Positions 42,723-50,999 of a stretch of DNA of 64,000 nt are shown one piece after another; positions within the stretch are counted from its first letter, which is position 1; every line of letters begins with the position of its first letter. The notes beneath the pieces are model-generated. The model saw nothing but the letters and a program-made list of their open reading frames with translations. It did not search any database and was not told the DNA's origin. This DNA is from Pacificispira sp965223125 (lineage in GTDB: Bacteria > Pseudomonadota > Alphaproteobacteria > UBA8366 > Aestuariispiraceae), in NCBI GenBank assembly GCA_965223125.1, contig OZ244984.1, positions 2,790,001-2,854,000 of the forward strand, given 5' to 3'. Position numbers and translations under genes: made by a program.

Positions 42723-45098
42723 ATGACGGATCAGGTCACGAGCCCGAAAATGGGGCAGGGAATAGGCGCGCGAGTCCTGCGCAAGGAGGATGACCGTCAC
42801 CTGCACGGGCGTGGGCAATTCGTCGGCGATCTGTCCATGACCGGCCTGAAGGAGGTGGCCTTCCGACGCAGTGGCATCGCCCATGGCCGCATTCGCGCAA
42901 TCACCAAGCCTGCGGGCAAGGGGGCGCTGGTCATCACGGCGGATGATCTGGTCGGTATTTCACCGATTGTCGCTGATTCCGGCATTCCGGGATTCAAGAC
43001 ATCCGGCTATCCCGCGCTTGCGACGGGTAAGGTGCGCTTTGTCGGCGAATGTTTGGCGGCCTGCATCGCACCGACCCGCGCCGAGGCTGAAGACCTGGCT
43101 GAGCAAGTCGGGGTCGATATCGAGGAACTGCCCGCTGTTATCGACAGCCTTCTGGCGCGCAAACCGGGCGCGCCGCTGGTGCATGACGACTGGGGTGACA
43201 ATCTGTTCCTGACCACCGCCGTCAATGGCGATATCGAGGCGCTGGCGAAAACCGCGCCGGTCAAGGTGACAAGGGAACTGCATACCGGTCGGCAATGCAT
43301 GCATCCTATGGAGGGCAAGGGCGTCCTCGCCCATTGGGATTTCCAGGCCGATCAGCTTGTCGTTTATACTTCGACCCAGGTGCCGCATATGATCCGCACC
43401 GGTCTGTCCGAGACATTAGGTCTGGATCAGCGCAAGATACGGATTATCCCGCCCGATGTCGGCGGCGGGTTCGGCTATAAATGCGTGTTGCAGCCGGAAG
43501 AGATCGTGATCGCCTGGCTGGCGATGACAACGAAGCGCCCTCATCGCTGGATCGAGGATCGACGCGAACACCTGACTGCTGGGGCCAATTCCCGTGAGCA
43601 CCATTATTCGATCACCGCCTATGCGGATGAGAGGGGACGTCTTCTGGGTCTTGATGCGGAGGTTACCGTCAGTGTCGGGGCTTATTCCGTCTGGCCCTTC
43701 ACGGCCTGCCTGGAAGCAGCGCAGGCGGGGGGCAATCTGCCGGGCCCCTATGATTTCCGGGTATATCGCTGCAAGACCTATTCTGTGGCGACGAACAAGC
43801 CGCCCTTCACCCCCTATCGCGGTGTTGCGCGTCCCGGTGTGTGCTTCGCCATCGAACTGATGATGGATGCCATCGCGCGGGAGGTCGGACGCGACCCGAT
43901 GGATGTACGTGCCGAGAATCTGGTGAAGGCCGCGCAGATGCCCTATGACAATGTCACCGGCAAGCATTATGACAGCGGCGACTATCCGGAATCCCTGAAG
44001 CGGGCGGCGGAACTGATCGATATCGGTACTGTACGCGCACGCCAGAAGCGGGGGGAGGCGGATGGCAGGTTGATCGGGCTTGGCTTCTCCACCTTCACCG
44101 AACAATCCGCCCATGGCACCAAGGTCTTTGCAAGCTGGGGCATTCCGGTTGTGCCCGGCTATGAACAGGCGACGGTGCGGCTGACCCCCGATGGCGGGCT
44201 GGAAATCCGCGCCGGTATCCATACGATCGGACAGGGGCTTGAAACCACGCTGTCGCAGGTCGCGGTTGAGGAACTGGGTATCGATTATGGCGCTGTTCGG
44301 GTGACCCTGGGCGACACTGCCTCCACCCCCTATTCGACCGGGGCCTATGCGTCACGCGGCATGGTGATGGCGGGGGGTGCTGTCTCGCGGGCCGCGCAGG
44401 AATTGGCAAGGCGCATCCGGCGGATCGCGGCTCATCTTCTGCAATGCAAGGACGATGAAATCCGCTTCGAGGACGGGGAAATCCGTGCGGGTGCGGCCAG
44501 CCTGAGCTTTGCCGATATCGGGCGTGCCTGGTATCTGCGCCCGGAACAACTGCCTGATGATGTGAACACGATGGGGCTGGAAGTGACCGAAGGCTATAAG
44601 CCGAAGGTCGATACTGGGGTCTTCACCTATGCCAGCCATGCGGCGGTCGTTGCGGTCGATCCCGAAACCGGACTGGTCGAGATCCTGGACTATGCTGCTG
44701 TTGATGATTGCGGGCGCATGGTCAATCCGATGATCGTCGAGGGGCAGGTTCTCGGCGGCACGGTTCAGGGGGTTGGAACCGCATTGTTCGAGGAGTCTCC
44801 CTACGATCTGGCCGGACAGCCGCTGGCCTCCACCTTGCAGGACTATACGCTGCCCGGTGCATCGGACCTGCCTTGGATCAAGCTCGGCCATATGGAAACG
44901 CTGTCGCCCTATTCCGCGCATGGCATCAAGGGCGTGGGTGAAGGCGGTGCGATTGCCCCGCCTGGAGCCATCGTCAATGCCATCAATGATGCCCTGAAGG
45001 GACGGGGGGTCGAGATCACCCGGATCCCGGCCACACCGGAGCGGATTCTCTCGGCCCTGATCGCCGCCGAGGCCTCGCAGGGGGAGGCGCTGTTATGA
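42723..45098 (+). CDS. picA: Molybdenum hydroxylase large subunit, probable picolinate dehydrogenase (PicA-like)
   Basis: This 791-residue xanthine dehydrogenase-family subunit binds molybdopterin cytosine dinucleotide. Typical stretches are GARVLRKEDDRHLHGRGQFVGDL at the start, PPDVGGGFGYKC, PYRGVARPGVCFAIELMMD, an IHTIGQGLETTLSQVAVEELG segment and the catalytic Glu740 in GVGEGGAIAPPGAI. With the two following subunits it would hydroxylate a heteroaromatic ring with water, here picolinate to 6-hydroxypicolinate. The stop overlaps the next gene by four bases. Specificity is inferred from the cluster. Confidence 0.87.
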   Translation: MTDQVTSPKMGQGIGARVLRKEDDRHLHGRGQFVGDLSMTGLKEVAFRRSGIAHGRIRAITKPAGKGALVITADDLVGISPIVADSGIPGFKTSGYPALATGKVRFVGECLAACIAPTRAEAEDLAEQVGVDIEELPAVIDSLLARKPGAPLVHDDWGDNLFLTTAVNGDIEALAKTAPVKVTRELHTGRQCMHPMEGKGVLAHWDFQADQLVVYTSTQVPHMIRTGLSETLGLDQRKIRIIPPDVGGGFGYKCVLQPEEIVIAWLAMTTKRPHRWIEDRREHLTAGANSREHHYSITAYADERGRLLGLDAEVTVSVGAYSVWPFTACLEAAQAGGNLPGPYDFRVYRCKTYSVATNKPPFTPYRGVARPGVCFAIELMMDAIAREVGRDPMDVRAENLVKAAQMPYDNVTGKHYDSGDYPESLKRAAELIDIGTVRARQKRGEADGRLIGLGFSTFTEQSAHGTKVFASWGIPVVPGYEQATVRLTPDGGLEIRAGIHTIGQGLETTLSQVAVEELGIDYGAVRVTLGDTASTPYSTGAYASRGMVMAGGAVSRAAQELARRIRRIAAHLLQCKDDEIRFEDGEIRAGAASLSFADIGRAWYLRPEQLPDDVNTMGLEVTEGYKPKVDTGVFTYASHAAVVAVDPETGLVEILDYAAVDDCGRMVNPMIVEGQVLGGTVQGVGTALFEESPYDLAGQPLASTLQDYTLPGASDLPWIKLGHMETLSPYSAHGIKGVGEGGAIAPPGAIVNAINDALKGRGVEITRIPATPERILSALIAAEASQGEALL

Positions 45099-45919
45099 AG
45101 CCGGTTCCGTTCGAGTATCTGACATCCGACAGCCTTGCCGGGAGCGTTGCCCGGATGGCCGAATACGGCAGCGGCTGCAAGATCATTTCCGGTGGGCAGT
45201 CACTGGGACCGATGCTGAACCTGCGTCTTGCGCGGCCGGACTCGCTGATCGACATCAGGGGGCTGGAAGAACTGCGCCGGATCGAGTCCACACCTGACGC
45301 GGTTACCTATGGCGCAACCATCCGTCATGTCGAATTCGAGGATGGGCTGGTCGAGGATGCGGCGGCGGGGATGATGCGCCATGTTGCGGGCGGCATTGCT
45401 CATCGTGCCGTGCGAAACCGGGGGACACTCGGCGGCAGCCTTGCCCATGCCGACCCGGCGGCGGACTGGGTCAATACCACGGTCGCGCTGAACGCCAGCT
45501 TCTCCCTGATCGGTCCATCCAGGCGCAGGCAGGTCGCGGCAGCGGATTTCTTCCTGGGGGCCTTCACGACCCGGCTGGAAGACGGCGAAATCCTGGAAAG
45601 TGTCACCATCCCCCGGCTCTCGGGGGAGGCCGCCTGGGGCTACTACAAGATTTGCCGCAAGCGCGGCGAGTTTGCAGAGGCATTGGGCGTCGTCGTCATT
45701 GATCCCGCCCGCGGCTATGCTCGCATCGTGATGGGGGCCGTCGATGGCGCGCCGATCATTCTGGACGATCTCGCTGCCCGTCTGGCCGAACAGGGACCGG
45801 AGGGCATCGGTGATCTGGCGGGCATCGTGCGCGATCATTTGCCGGATGCCACGCCGGTATCGCTGCGCCATCACACAGTCGCGTTGCGGCGCGCCATCCA
45901 GCAGGTTTATCCGTCATGA
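45095..45919 (+). CDS. Molybdenum hydroxylase medium subunit (FAD-binding)
   Basis: This 274-residue FAD subunit of the CoxM/NdhF-type group has CKIISGGQSLGPMLNLRLARP near residue 30 and RNRGTLGGSLAHADPAADW near 110, the two FAD-contact regions of the PCMH fold, followed by a CO dehydrogenase flavoprotein C-terminal domain. It relays electrons from the iron-sulfur subunit. It overlaps the large subunit before and the iron-sulfur subunit after by four bases each, giving strict coupling of the three genes. Confidence 0.9.
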   Translation: MKPVPFEYLTSDSLAGSVARMAEYGSGCKIISGGQSLGPMLNLRLARPDSLIDIRGLEELRRIESTPDAVTYGATIRHVEFEDGLVEDAAAGMMRHVAGGIAHRAVRNRGTLGGSLAHADPAADWVNTTVALNASFSLIGPSRRRQVAAADFFLGAFTTRLEDGEILESVTIPRLSGEAAWGYYKICRKRGEFAEALGVVVIDPARGYARIVMGAVDGAPIILDDLAARLAEQGPEGIGDLAGIVRDHLPDATPVSLRHHTVALRRAIQQVYPS

Positions 45920-47076
45920 AATCGATATCACTGACCGTCAATGGAGAGGCTGTGACCGGCCTTGTCGAGCCCCGCACGCATCTGGCCGATTTCATGCGCG
46001 GTCAACTGGGTCTCACCGGCACCCATCTGGGCTGTGAGCAGGGGGTCTGTGGTGCCTGTACCGTGATGGTGGACGGGCAACCGATGCGCTCCTGCATCTC
46101 CTATGCGGTGGCCTGTGACGGGGCGGATATCCGGACCGTCGAAGGGTTTGATGCGGACCCGGAAATGCGTGCCATCCGCACCGCATTTTCAGCCAATCAT
46201 GCTCTGCAATGCGGCTTTTGCACGCCGGGCATGCTGGTCTCCGCACGGGATATTGTCCGGCGGCTGGATGAACCGGACACGGATCGCATCCGACAGGAAT
46301 TGAGTGGCAATCTGTGCCGCTGCACCGGCTATCAGGGAATCGTCACCGCGATTGCGTCGGTCATCGCGCAGAAGCAGCAGGCAGATGTCTTATCGACGAC
46401 ACCCGCCGCTGAACCGTCACGCGCTGCTCCCCGTCGTTTCAAGCCGGTTCCCGTTCTGGTGGGGCCGGAGGCCACCGGGGCACAGGCCGTCACTCTCTCC
46501 TCCGTCACCATGTCCGTGGATGACGACGGCTGGACCGTGCTCAGTCAGTCGATGGACCTGCCCCATGACCGCGCCAGGGTCTGGGACTTCTTCGACGATT
46601 TGACCCGCGTCGCCGCCTGCATGCCGGGCGCGCATATCGATACCATCGAGGGTGATCGGATCACGGGACGGATGCAGATCAAGTTCGGCCCGATCCGCGC
46701 CAGTTTCGATGGCACGGCCCAGCGGGTAACCGACGCGCAGGCCGGGACCGGCAGTCTTACCGGACATGGATCCGACCGGCTCAGCGGCACCGGTGCCGAC
46801 GGCGCGCTGACCTACGCGATCCGGTCCCTGGATTCGGGTGGCAGCCGGGTCGATTTCTCCGTGCGCTTCAAACTCACCGGCCCCCTGGCCCAGTTCGGGC
46901 GCTCCGGCCTCGTCAAGGATTTCGCCAGTCGCCTTACCACACGGTTCGGCAGCAATGTCGCGGCAACCCTCTCCGGCACCGCCATCGATGCCGACGGGAT
47001 AGGCACCGATCTCAACGCCATCAGCCTGCTTCTGTCGGTGATCACGGCACGGATCAGGGGCTGGTTGGGGCGATAG
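45916..47076 (+). CDS. Molybdenum hydroxylase small [2Fe-2S] subunit fused to a CoxG-like domain
   Basis: Residues 1-160 form the two-cluster iron-sulfur subunit: the plant-type cluster CEQGVCGACTVMVDGQ with upstream cysteines, and the helical second cluster with CGFCTPGM and NLCRCTGYQG. After a proline-rich linker, residues about 200-350 form an SRPBCC/CoxG-like domain: DLPHDRARVWDFFDDLTRVAACMPGAHIDT (split), GRMQIKFGPIRASFDGTAQ and a C-terminal hydrophobic end. CoxG is normally a separate membrane-recruitment factor for CO dehydrogenase-like enzymes. The fusion suggests that the whole PicA-type enzyme is tethered to the membrane or respiratory chain (inference). Confidence 0.87.
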   Translation: MKSISLTVNGEAVTGLVEPRTHLADFMRGQLGLTGTHLGCEQGVCGACTVMVDGQPMRSCISYAVACDGADIRTVEGFDADPEMRAIRTAFSANHALQCGFCTPGMLVSARDIVRRLDEPDTDRIRQELSGNLCRCTGYQGIVTAIASVIAQKQQADVLSTTPAAEPSRAAPRRFKPVPVLVGPEATGAQAVTLSSVTMSVDDDGWTVLSQSMDLPHDRARVWDFFDDLTRVAACMPGAHIDTIEGDRITGRMQIKFGPIRASFDGTAQRVTDAQAGTGSLTGHGSDRLSGTGADGALTYAIRSLDSGGSRVDFSVRFKLTGPLAQFGRSGLVKDFASRLTTRFGSNVAATLSGTAIDADGIGTDLNAISLLLSVITARIRGWLGR

Positions 47077-47175
47077 GAATACACGCTGAAAAACGGGACT
47101 GGTATTGGATGTGGAAACGATGCGCAGGATAATCGCATTGCTGTGACGCCTCGGCATGATCCGAAAGCGCTTGTC

Positions 47176-47730
47176 TTATGATTTTCCCGGCCATTCTCGC
47201 GAAAGACGTTGCGCCTCGGCAATTTCTTCGGGGGTCATGTATTTGGCTGTCAAATCGCGAATCCGGTTGCCCTGTTCATTTCCTAGCTTCCCTGCCAAGT
47301 CGCCCATAAAATAGGCTTGGACGTAATCCTGCGGGATTTCCTTGCCGTAGTAGTACATGAGACCAAGATCTATTTGGGATTGGACATCCCCCTGCAGTGC
47401 TGCGAGGCGATACCATTTAGCCCCCTCAACAGCATCTTGCGGAACGCCAATGCCATGCTGATACAAAAGGCCGAGCTTTCCCTGAGCTTCAGGAACGCCT
47501 TGCTCTGCTGAGAGGCGATACCATTTGGTCGACTCCGCGAAATCGCGCGGAACGCCCTCGCCTATGAAATATTTAAAGCCGAGCCACCATTGTGCTCCAG
47601 CAAAGCCTTGTTCAGCGCATACGATAACATCCGCGATAGGCATCTCGTCCCGTAATACGCAATTGGTTTGAGCCGCCGCAGGTATAGACAGCAGAATGGA
47701 TGCAATCAGGGTCGGGATTAAGTATCTCAT
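47176..47730 (-). CDS. Sel1-repeat (TPR-like) exported protein
   Basis: This protein of about 184 residues has a signal peptide (MRYLIPTLIASILLSIPAAAQ) and three or four Sel1-like repeats: AQWWLGFKYFIGEGVPRDFAESTKWYRL, AQGKLGLLYQHGIGVPQDAVEGAKWYRL and SQIDLGLMYYYGKEIPQDYVQAYFMGDL (each shown in part). Sel1 proteins act as protein-interaction scaffolds, usually in the periplasm when exported. It converges with the picA operon. The ATG at 47730 gives the signal peptide directly; an upstream start at 47769 would put charged residues in front of it. Confidence 0.8.
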   Translation of the reverse strand: MRYLIPTLIASILLSIPAAAQTNCVLRDEMPIADVIVCAEQGFAGAQWWLGFKYFIGEGVPRDFAESTKWYRLSAEQGVPEAQGKLGLLYQHGIGVPQDAVEGAKWYRLAALQGDVQSQIDLGLMYYYGKEIPQDYVQAYFMGDLAGKLGNEQGNRIRDLTAKYMTPEEIAEAQRLSREWPGKS

Positions 47731-47859
47731 ATAAAGCACGCTATCAGGGTAAATTTCTCCCGTCACCACAATTTGCTAGCATTCAGGGCATAGATATACT
47801 TACCGCACACCAACAAAAGAGTGCTTTCACATTACAAAATATTGATTTTAAAAGAAAAA

Positions 47860-47883
47860 TGGTGGCGGATCAGGGATTCGAAC
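47860..47883 (-). repeat. tRNA 3'-end fragment, possible attachment site
   Basis: Read on the minus strand, these 24 bases are a T loop (TTCGAAT), the 3' half of a T stem (CCCTG), a seven-base acceptor strand (ATCCGCC), the discriminator A and CCA. The rest of the tRNA is absent: upstream bases do not pair with the T stem. Such fragments mark one end of elements that integrate at tRNA 3' ends. Orientation places the island to the right. No intact matching tRNA is seen in this window. Confidence 0.65.
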
Positions 47884-48119
47884 AAGATTCAAAATAAAAT
47901 CAATTATATCAATATGTTATATTGTATTCATAGGGCTGGGGTTTTTATAATTTGTAGCCAAATTTTCCATTTTCTTGTGTCCAGATGGTTAACTCACTTC
48001 GAGGCATTATCTGTTGTCTATAACAATTCCGGCACTCTCTGTTAATCGCCAAGGTTTATCGTCAGTAGGAGGTGGGTAGCTTTAGATTATTCCTGTTATG
48101 ACGCAGACAGTTTGAGAGC

Positions 48120-48269
48120 ATTCCCCATATGACGATCATAGCTTAAAATAATTCCCCATATGACGAGGAATGATACCTGTAAGGCATTTTGGGCCGTTGA
48201 TTCCGGTTTTTTTGCCCAAAGGACGCCATATTGATGATGCTCTTAGAGATTTCTCGTCATATGGGGAAT
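48120..48269. repeat. ATTCCCCATATGACGA repeats, two direct and one inverted
   Basis: ATTCCCCATATGACGA occurs at 48120-48135 and 48151-48166, and its complement at 48254-48269. The second and third copies are the ends of a 119-bp segment with inverted termini, a MITE-like arrangement. It carries no gene and could be a trimmed insertion element end. Confidence 0.7.
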
Positions 48270-48536
48270 TTTGGCGTCTCTCACCCGAGTATATTGCTCT
48301 TAGTCTGCTGTGATAAGGATTGTGAGCATGCCCCGACATCGGGATAGCGTATATAGCAGTTGAATTGCTATCAAGGCGAGCGACGTCTGGGCTTAGAGTT
48401 ATCGTCTGATTAACAATCTACACATAGGCCAACTTCGAGAATGTTGTGTCGCCGCTTTAATGGATGGAACGATTGGTGGGCGCTGAGTGATCTCTCCTTC
48501 TTTCACTCATCCACAACTCCGGGTTAACGTGTCTTT

Positions 48537-49589
48537 ATGAACTCTACATTACGCCTTTATGAAAGAGATGGCACGGCTAATCCCGCTACCATCTTCGATT
48601 TGATCGTCGGGTCTGGGGCTGAGCCCCGGCAAACAAAGGCCCTGGCCTACGTATTGAGCGAATCCGAATGGCTGTTGTCGCGATTGCTGAAGGTTGAGGC
48701 GATAGCGCGAACGATTCGAGATGTGTCTAAGTCCAGGAAGTTTGATCAGGCGATCATCGATGCGGAGATGATCGGGGTCACCCGTTCTGGGAATGTCCGC
48801 GCTGACATCGTCATCCGCTTATTCAATCGCGGAGTTCCCGCTATCGCGGTTATGATTGAAGCGAAGTCCGCGGCAAAAGCTGGAAGCTCGGATGGTGCCG
48901 TCATAGAGCAGGTCCAGCGTTATCTATCGGAAGCAGATTTTCCAGCGTTGCGCGGCTGGCCTGTCGCCCCTGTCGCGTTAACGCGAACAGCCCGTATCCT
49001 GCAGGGAATTGCGTCAATCACCTGGAACGAGCTTCGAGAGCTAGTATTCAAGGGCAAGGACAATGGCCCACTCTTAGCCGAGTTTGGGCGCTTTTTAACA
49101 AAGACCGGGGGCGATATGCAGTTCTATGAAGAGGAAGTCTTAAGCGTGCCAGCGGGGAATACCGCACACATCGTCGATACAACCTTCGTTCACGCATGCC
49201 CCGACACAAAGGGGTATAATTACAAGATGCCTTTGCGAATTGCCTTCAGACAAAGCCAAGGGGGAGCCATGCGGCGGCTGCATAAGGTGCGCGAAGTGTT
49301 TTCCTTCGATCCGCTTAATGACGCGTCGCGACAGGCGGCGCTTGAGCGATCGCTGTCCGATGATGAGCGGAACAGGCTTATTGCTTATCTCGAGGCTCGA
49401 GACAGAGGCTTTAAGTGGGGAGTGAAGGGTGAGCCGTTTCGTTTCTACATTCTAGATCCGGACGACGTAATCGACCTGCCGCACGAACCAAAGCCGTTGA
49501 AATCATCGCAAGGGCATATCTATTATCGGCTGTGCGATATACTCGACCGTGATCGAGAAATAATTCCACCAGCGCAGCAATCTCGTTGA
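48537..49589 (+). CDS. PD-(D/E)XK nuclease-like protein of unknown function
   Basis: This 350-residue protein contains a restriction-nuclease-like core: NVRADIVIRLF followed by AIAVMIEAKSAAKAGSS and EQVQRYL, giving the D-x(n)-E-x-K arrangement at about residues 84 and 103-105. An N-terminal segment TIFDLIVGSGAEPRQTKALAY, resembling those of other predicted nucleases, precedes it. The C-terminal part, with RGFKWGVKGEPFRFYIL, is not familiar. It starts the accessory block that leads to the restriction operon, so a DNA-defence role is likely (inference). Confidence 0.6.
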   Translation: MNSTLRLYERDGTANPATIFDLIVGSGAEPRQTKALAYVLSESEWLLSRLLKVEAIARTIRDVSKSRKFDQAIIDAEMIGVTRSGNVRADIVIRLFNRGVPAIAVMIEAKSAAKAGSSDGAVIEQVQRYLSEADFPALRGWPVAPVALTRTARILQGIASITWNELRELVFKGKDNGPLLAEFGRFLTKTGGDMQFYEEEVLSVPAGNTAHIVDTTFVHACPDTKGYNYKMPLRIAFRQSQGGAMRRLHKVREVFSFDPLNDASRQAALERSLSDDERNRLIAYLEARDRGFKWGVKGEPFRFYILDPDDVIDLPHEPKPLKSSQGHIYYRLCDILDRDREIIPPAQQSR

Positions 49590-49663
49590 GAGCCTACTTT
49601 AGAATGCTGAATTCACAACACCACCTCGCGCAATCTTCAGTGCGATAGGTCGATTAGAGAGCC

Positions 49664-50254
49664 ATGAACGAAAGCCACTCAGATAGCGACACGAACGATC
49701 AAATCGTTGCACGCTTTGTGCGCGACCATTTAGGCGCTCCGGTGCTCGCTAATACGATCCGAGGGCTCTATCTGGAAAGCATGCTTGCCGAGATTCTTGA
49801 GCCCTCCTGGCGTTATGTCGGCGCAAGCTATGGAGGCTGGGACTTTGAGAATACGGACCGCGTGCGCTTAGAGGTGAAACAAACCGCCCACCGTCAAACC
49901 TGGAGTAAGAAGTCAGAACAAGAGTTGGCGCGCCCGAAAGCCCAAACCTTCTCAATCAGGCGTAAGCGCGCGGTCTACAACGCCCAAATCGGCCAACGCG
50001 TGAAGGTCGATCAGCCGTATCGCCTCGCGGACATTTATGTCTTTGCGCGTCATGTTGGGGACGGCGAGGGCACATTCGCAGATCAGCGTCATCCCTCTGG
50101 TTGGAACGTTGCATTGGTGGCCGAGGGTGATCTTCCTGCGACGTCGGATTCGATATCTGAGGTGATTGTGGCGCGCCGTTGGGGGTTCCAACCTCTAACC
50201 GGACTTGTGGATAGGTTGGACGTAATCGCTCGCACGGTTCCACTGAGGGCCTAG
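49664..50254 (+). CDS. Second PD-(D/E)XK-like protein of unknown function
   Basis: This 196-residue protein has LYLESMLAEILEPSWRYVGAS, then GGWDFENTDRVRLEVKQTAHRQTW, which reads as the D-x(n)-E-x-K catalytic core of a PD-(D/E)XK nuclease, and later ADIYVFARHVGDGEG. It follows the previous gene by 74 bases on the same strand, so the two may work together. I do not recognise a named family; a stand-alone restriction endonuclease or part of an undescribed defence pair is possible. Confidence 0.6.
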   Translation: MNESHSDSDTNDQIVARFVRDHLGAPVLANTIRGLYLESMLAEILEPSWRYVGASYGGWDFENTDRVRLEVKQTAHRQTWSKKSEQELARPKAQTFSIRRKRAVYNAQIGQRVKVDQPYRLADIYVFARHVGDGEGTFADQRHPSGWNVALVAEGDLPATSDSISEVIVARRWGFQPLTGLVDRLDVIARTVPLRA

Positions 50255-50999
50255 AATTCGAAAGACGCCATCAACCTTTGGGTCGGCTTGAGCAGGAAAA
50301 AGCACCAGATGTCGAAAGCACGGATTCAACACGCTCATCCCCATCTTGTAGGCGATCTCGACAGTAATGGATCTTCGAAGCCCCTGGATCGGGTTGGGGA
50401 CCATGACGAGCGTTGTCATCAATGGCTGGGGTTACAGATTTATCGCGCCAGTTTTCGATGTATCGAAGCGTTGTGACAGCCAAAACTTATACAAACATTT
50501 ATGTTTTATGGCATGACATTACCCTGATATTAACCTGACAAAATATAATATAAACTATTGATATAAATTATTAATTTAAAAACACGATAATCAGCGCCCT
50601 ATTGCATCTATATATAGAATTTAGTTTTCATTTCATTGCTCCTATTTCATTTGGTATTTCTAATGTCTGGTTTTCTCTATTTTGATATCAGTCTGCAACT
50701 TACGTGGCCGTATAAGGTTTGGTTTTTCTGGCCACAGGAAAGATTCCGCCATCCCCCTCATATCGTAATGCCTCATCCTAGGACTTCACATCCCCCGGCG
50801 ACTTGTTTCATATGTCCAAGCTGTCGCGTTGAGTGAACGTGGGTGGCGTCTCTTTCATCAGGACGTGTCTGTCGTCGCTTTTAAGCGTCACTGGTGTCTC
50901 TTTGCAGCTACGCCCCTCTGCTGAGCACTGACCGCTTCAAGACGACGCTTGCCTAGCGCTGTGTTTCTCGTCAAGGTTTTAGCGACGTCATAACTGCCC
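50255..50999. other. Spacer before the restriction operon
   Basis: This 745-base region holds no supported gene. Its middle is markedly AT-rich (about 50500-50640). It contains one copy of a degenerate 51-bp repeat (50737-50787) whose partner lies after hsdM. The promoter of the restriction operon should lie in the right half. Confidence 0.55.
50737..50787 (+). repeat. Degenerate 51-bp direct repeat, left copy
   Basis: From GGAAAGA to GGACTTC this segment matches 59342-59392 at 41 of 51 positions without gaps, sharing CCATCCCCCTCA and CTAGGACTTC. A TATAAGG lies 26 bases before it and 27 before the partner. The two copies bracket the whole hsd operon. Confidence 0.7.

Larger units (their letters stand above)
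47770..48536. other. Gene-poor spacer at the left edge of the accessory island
   Basis: This 767-base, AT-rich region contains no supported gene. It holds the tRNA 3'-end fragment (47860-47883), the repeats of ATTCCCCATATGACGA (48120-48269) and the promoter region for the 48537 gene. The short frame at 48136-48339 on the minus strand lies across the repeats and is not a convincing gene. Confidence 0.6.

Noticed and set aside
40398..42884. Open frame of 828 codons on the minus strand across the TRAP genes
   Set aside because: Low-complexity polar composition and complete overlap with dctM and dctP show it is a shadow of these genes.
48120..48269. CRISPR-like array
   Set aside because: Only three copies, one inverted, with unequal spacing; no cas genes are present in the window.
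48136..48339. 67-codon frame on the minus strand at the island edge
   Set aside because: It runs through the inverted repeats, has no ribosome-binding site and no family resemblance.
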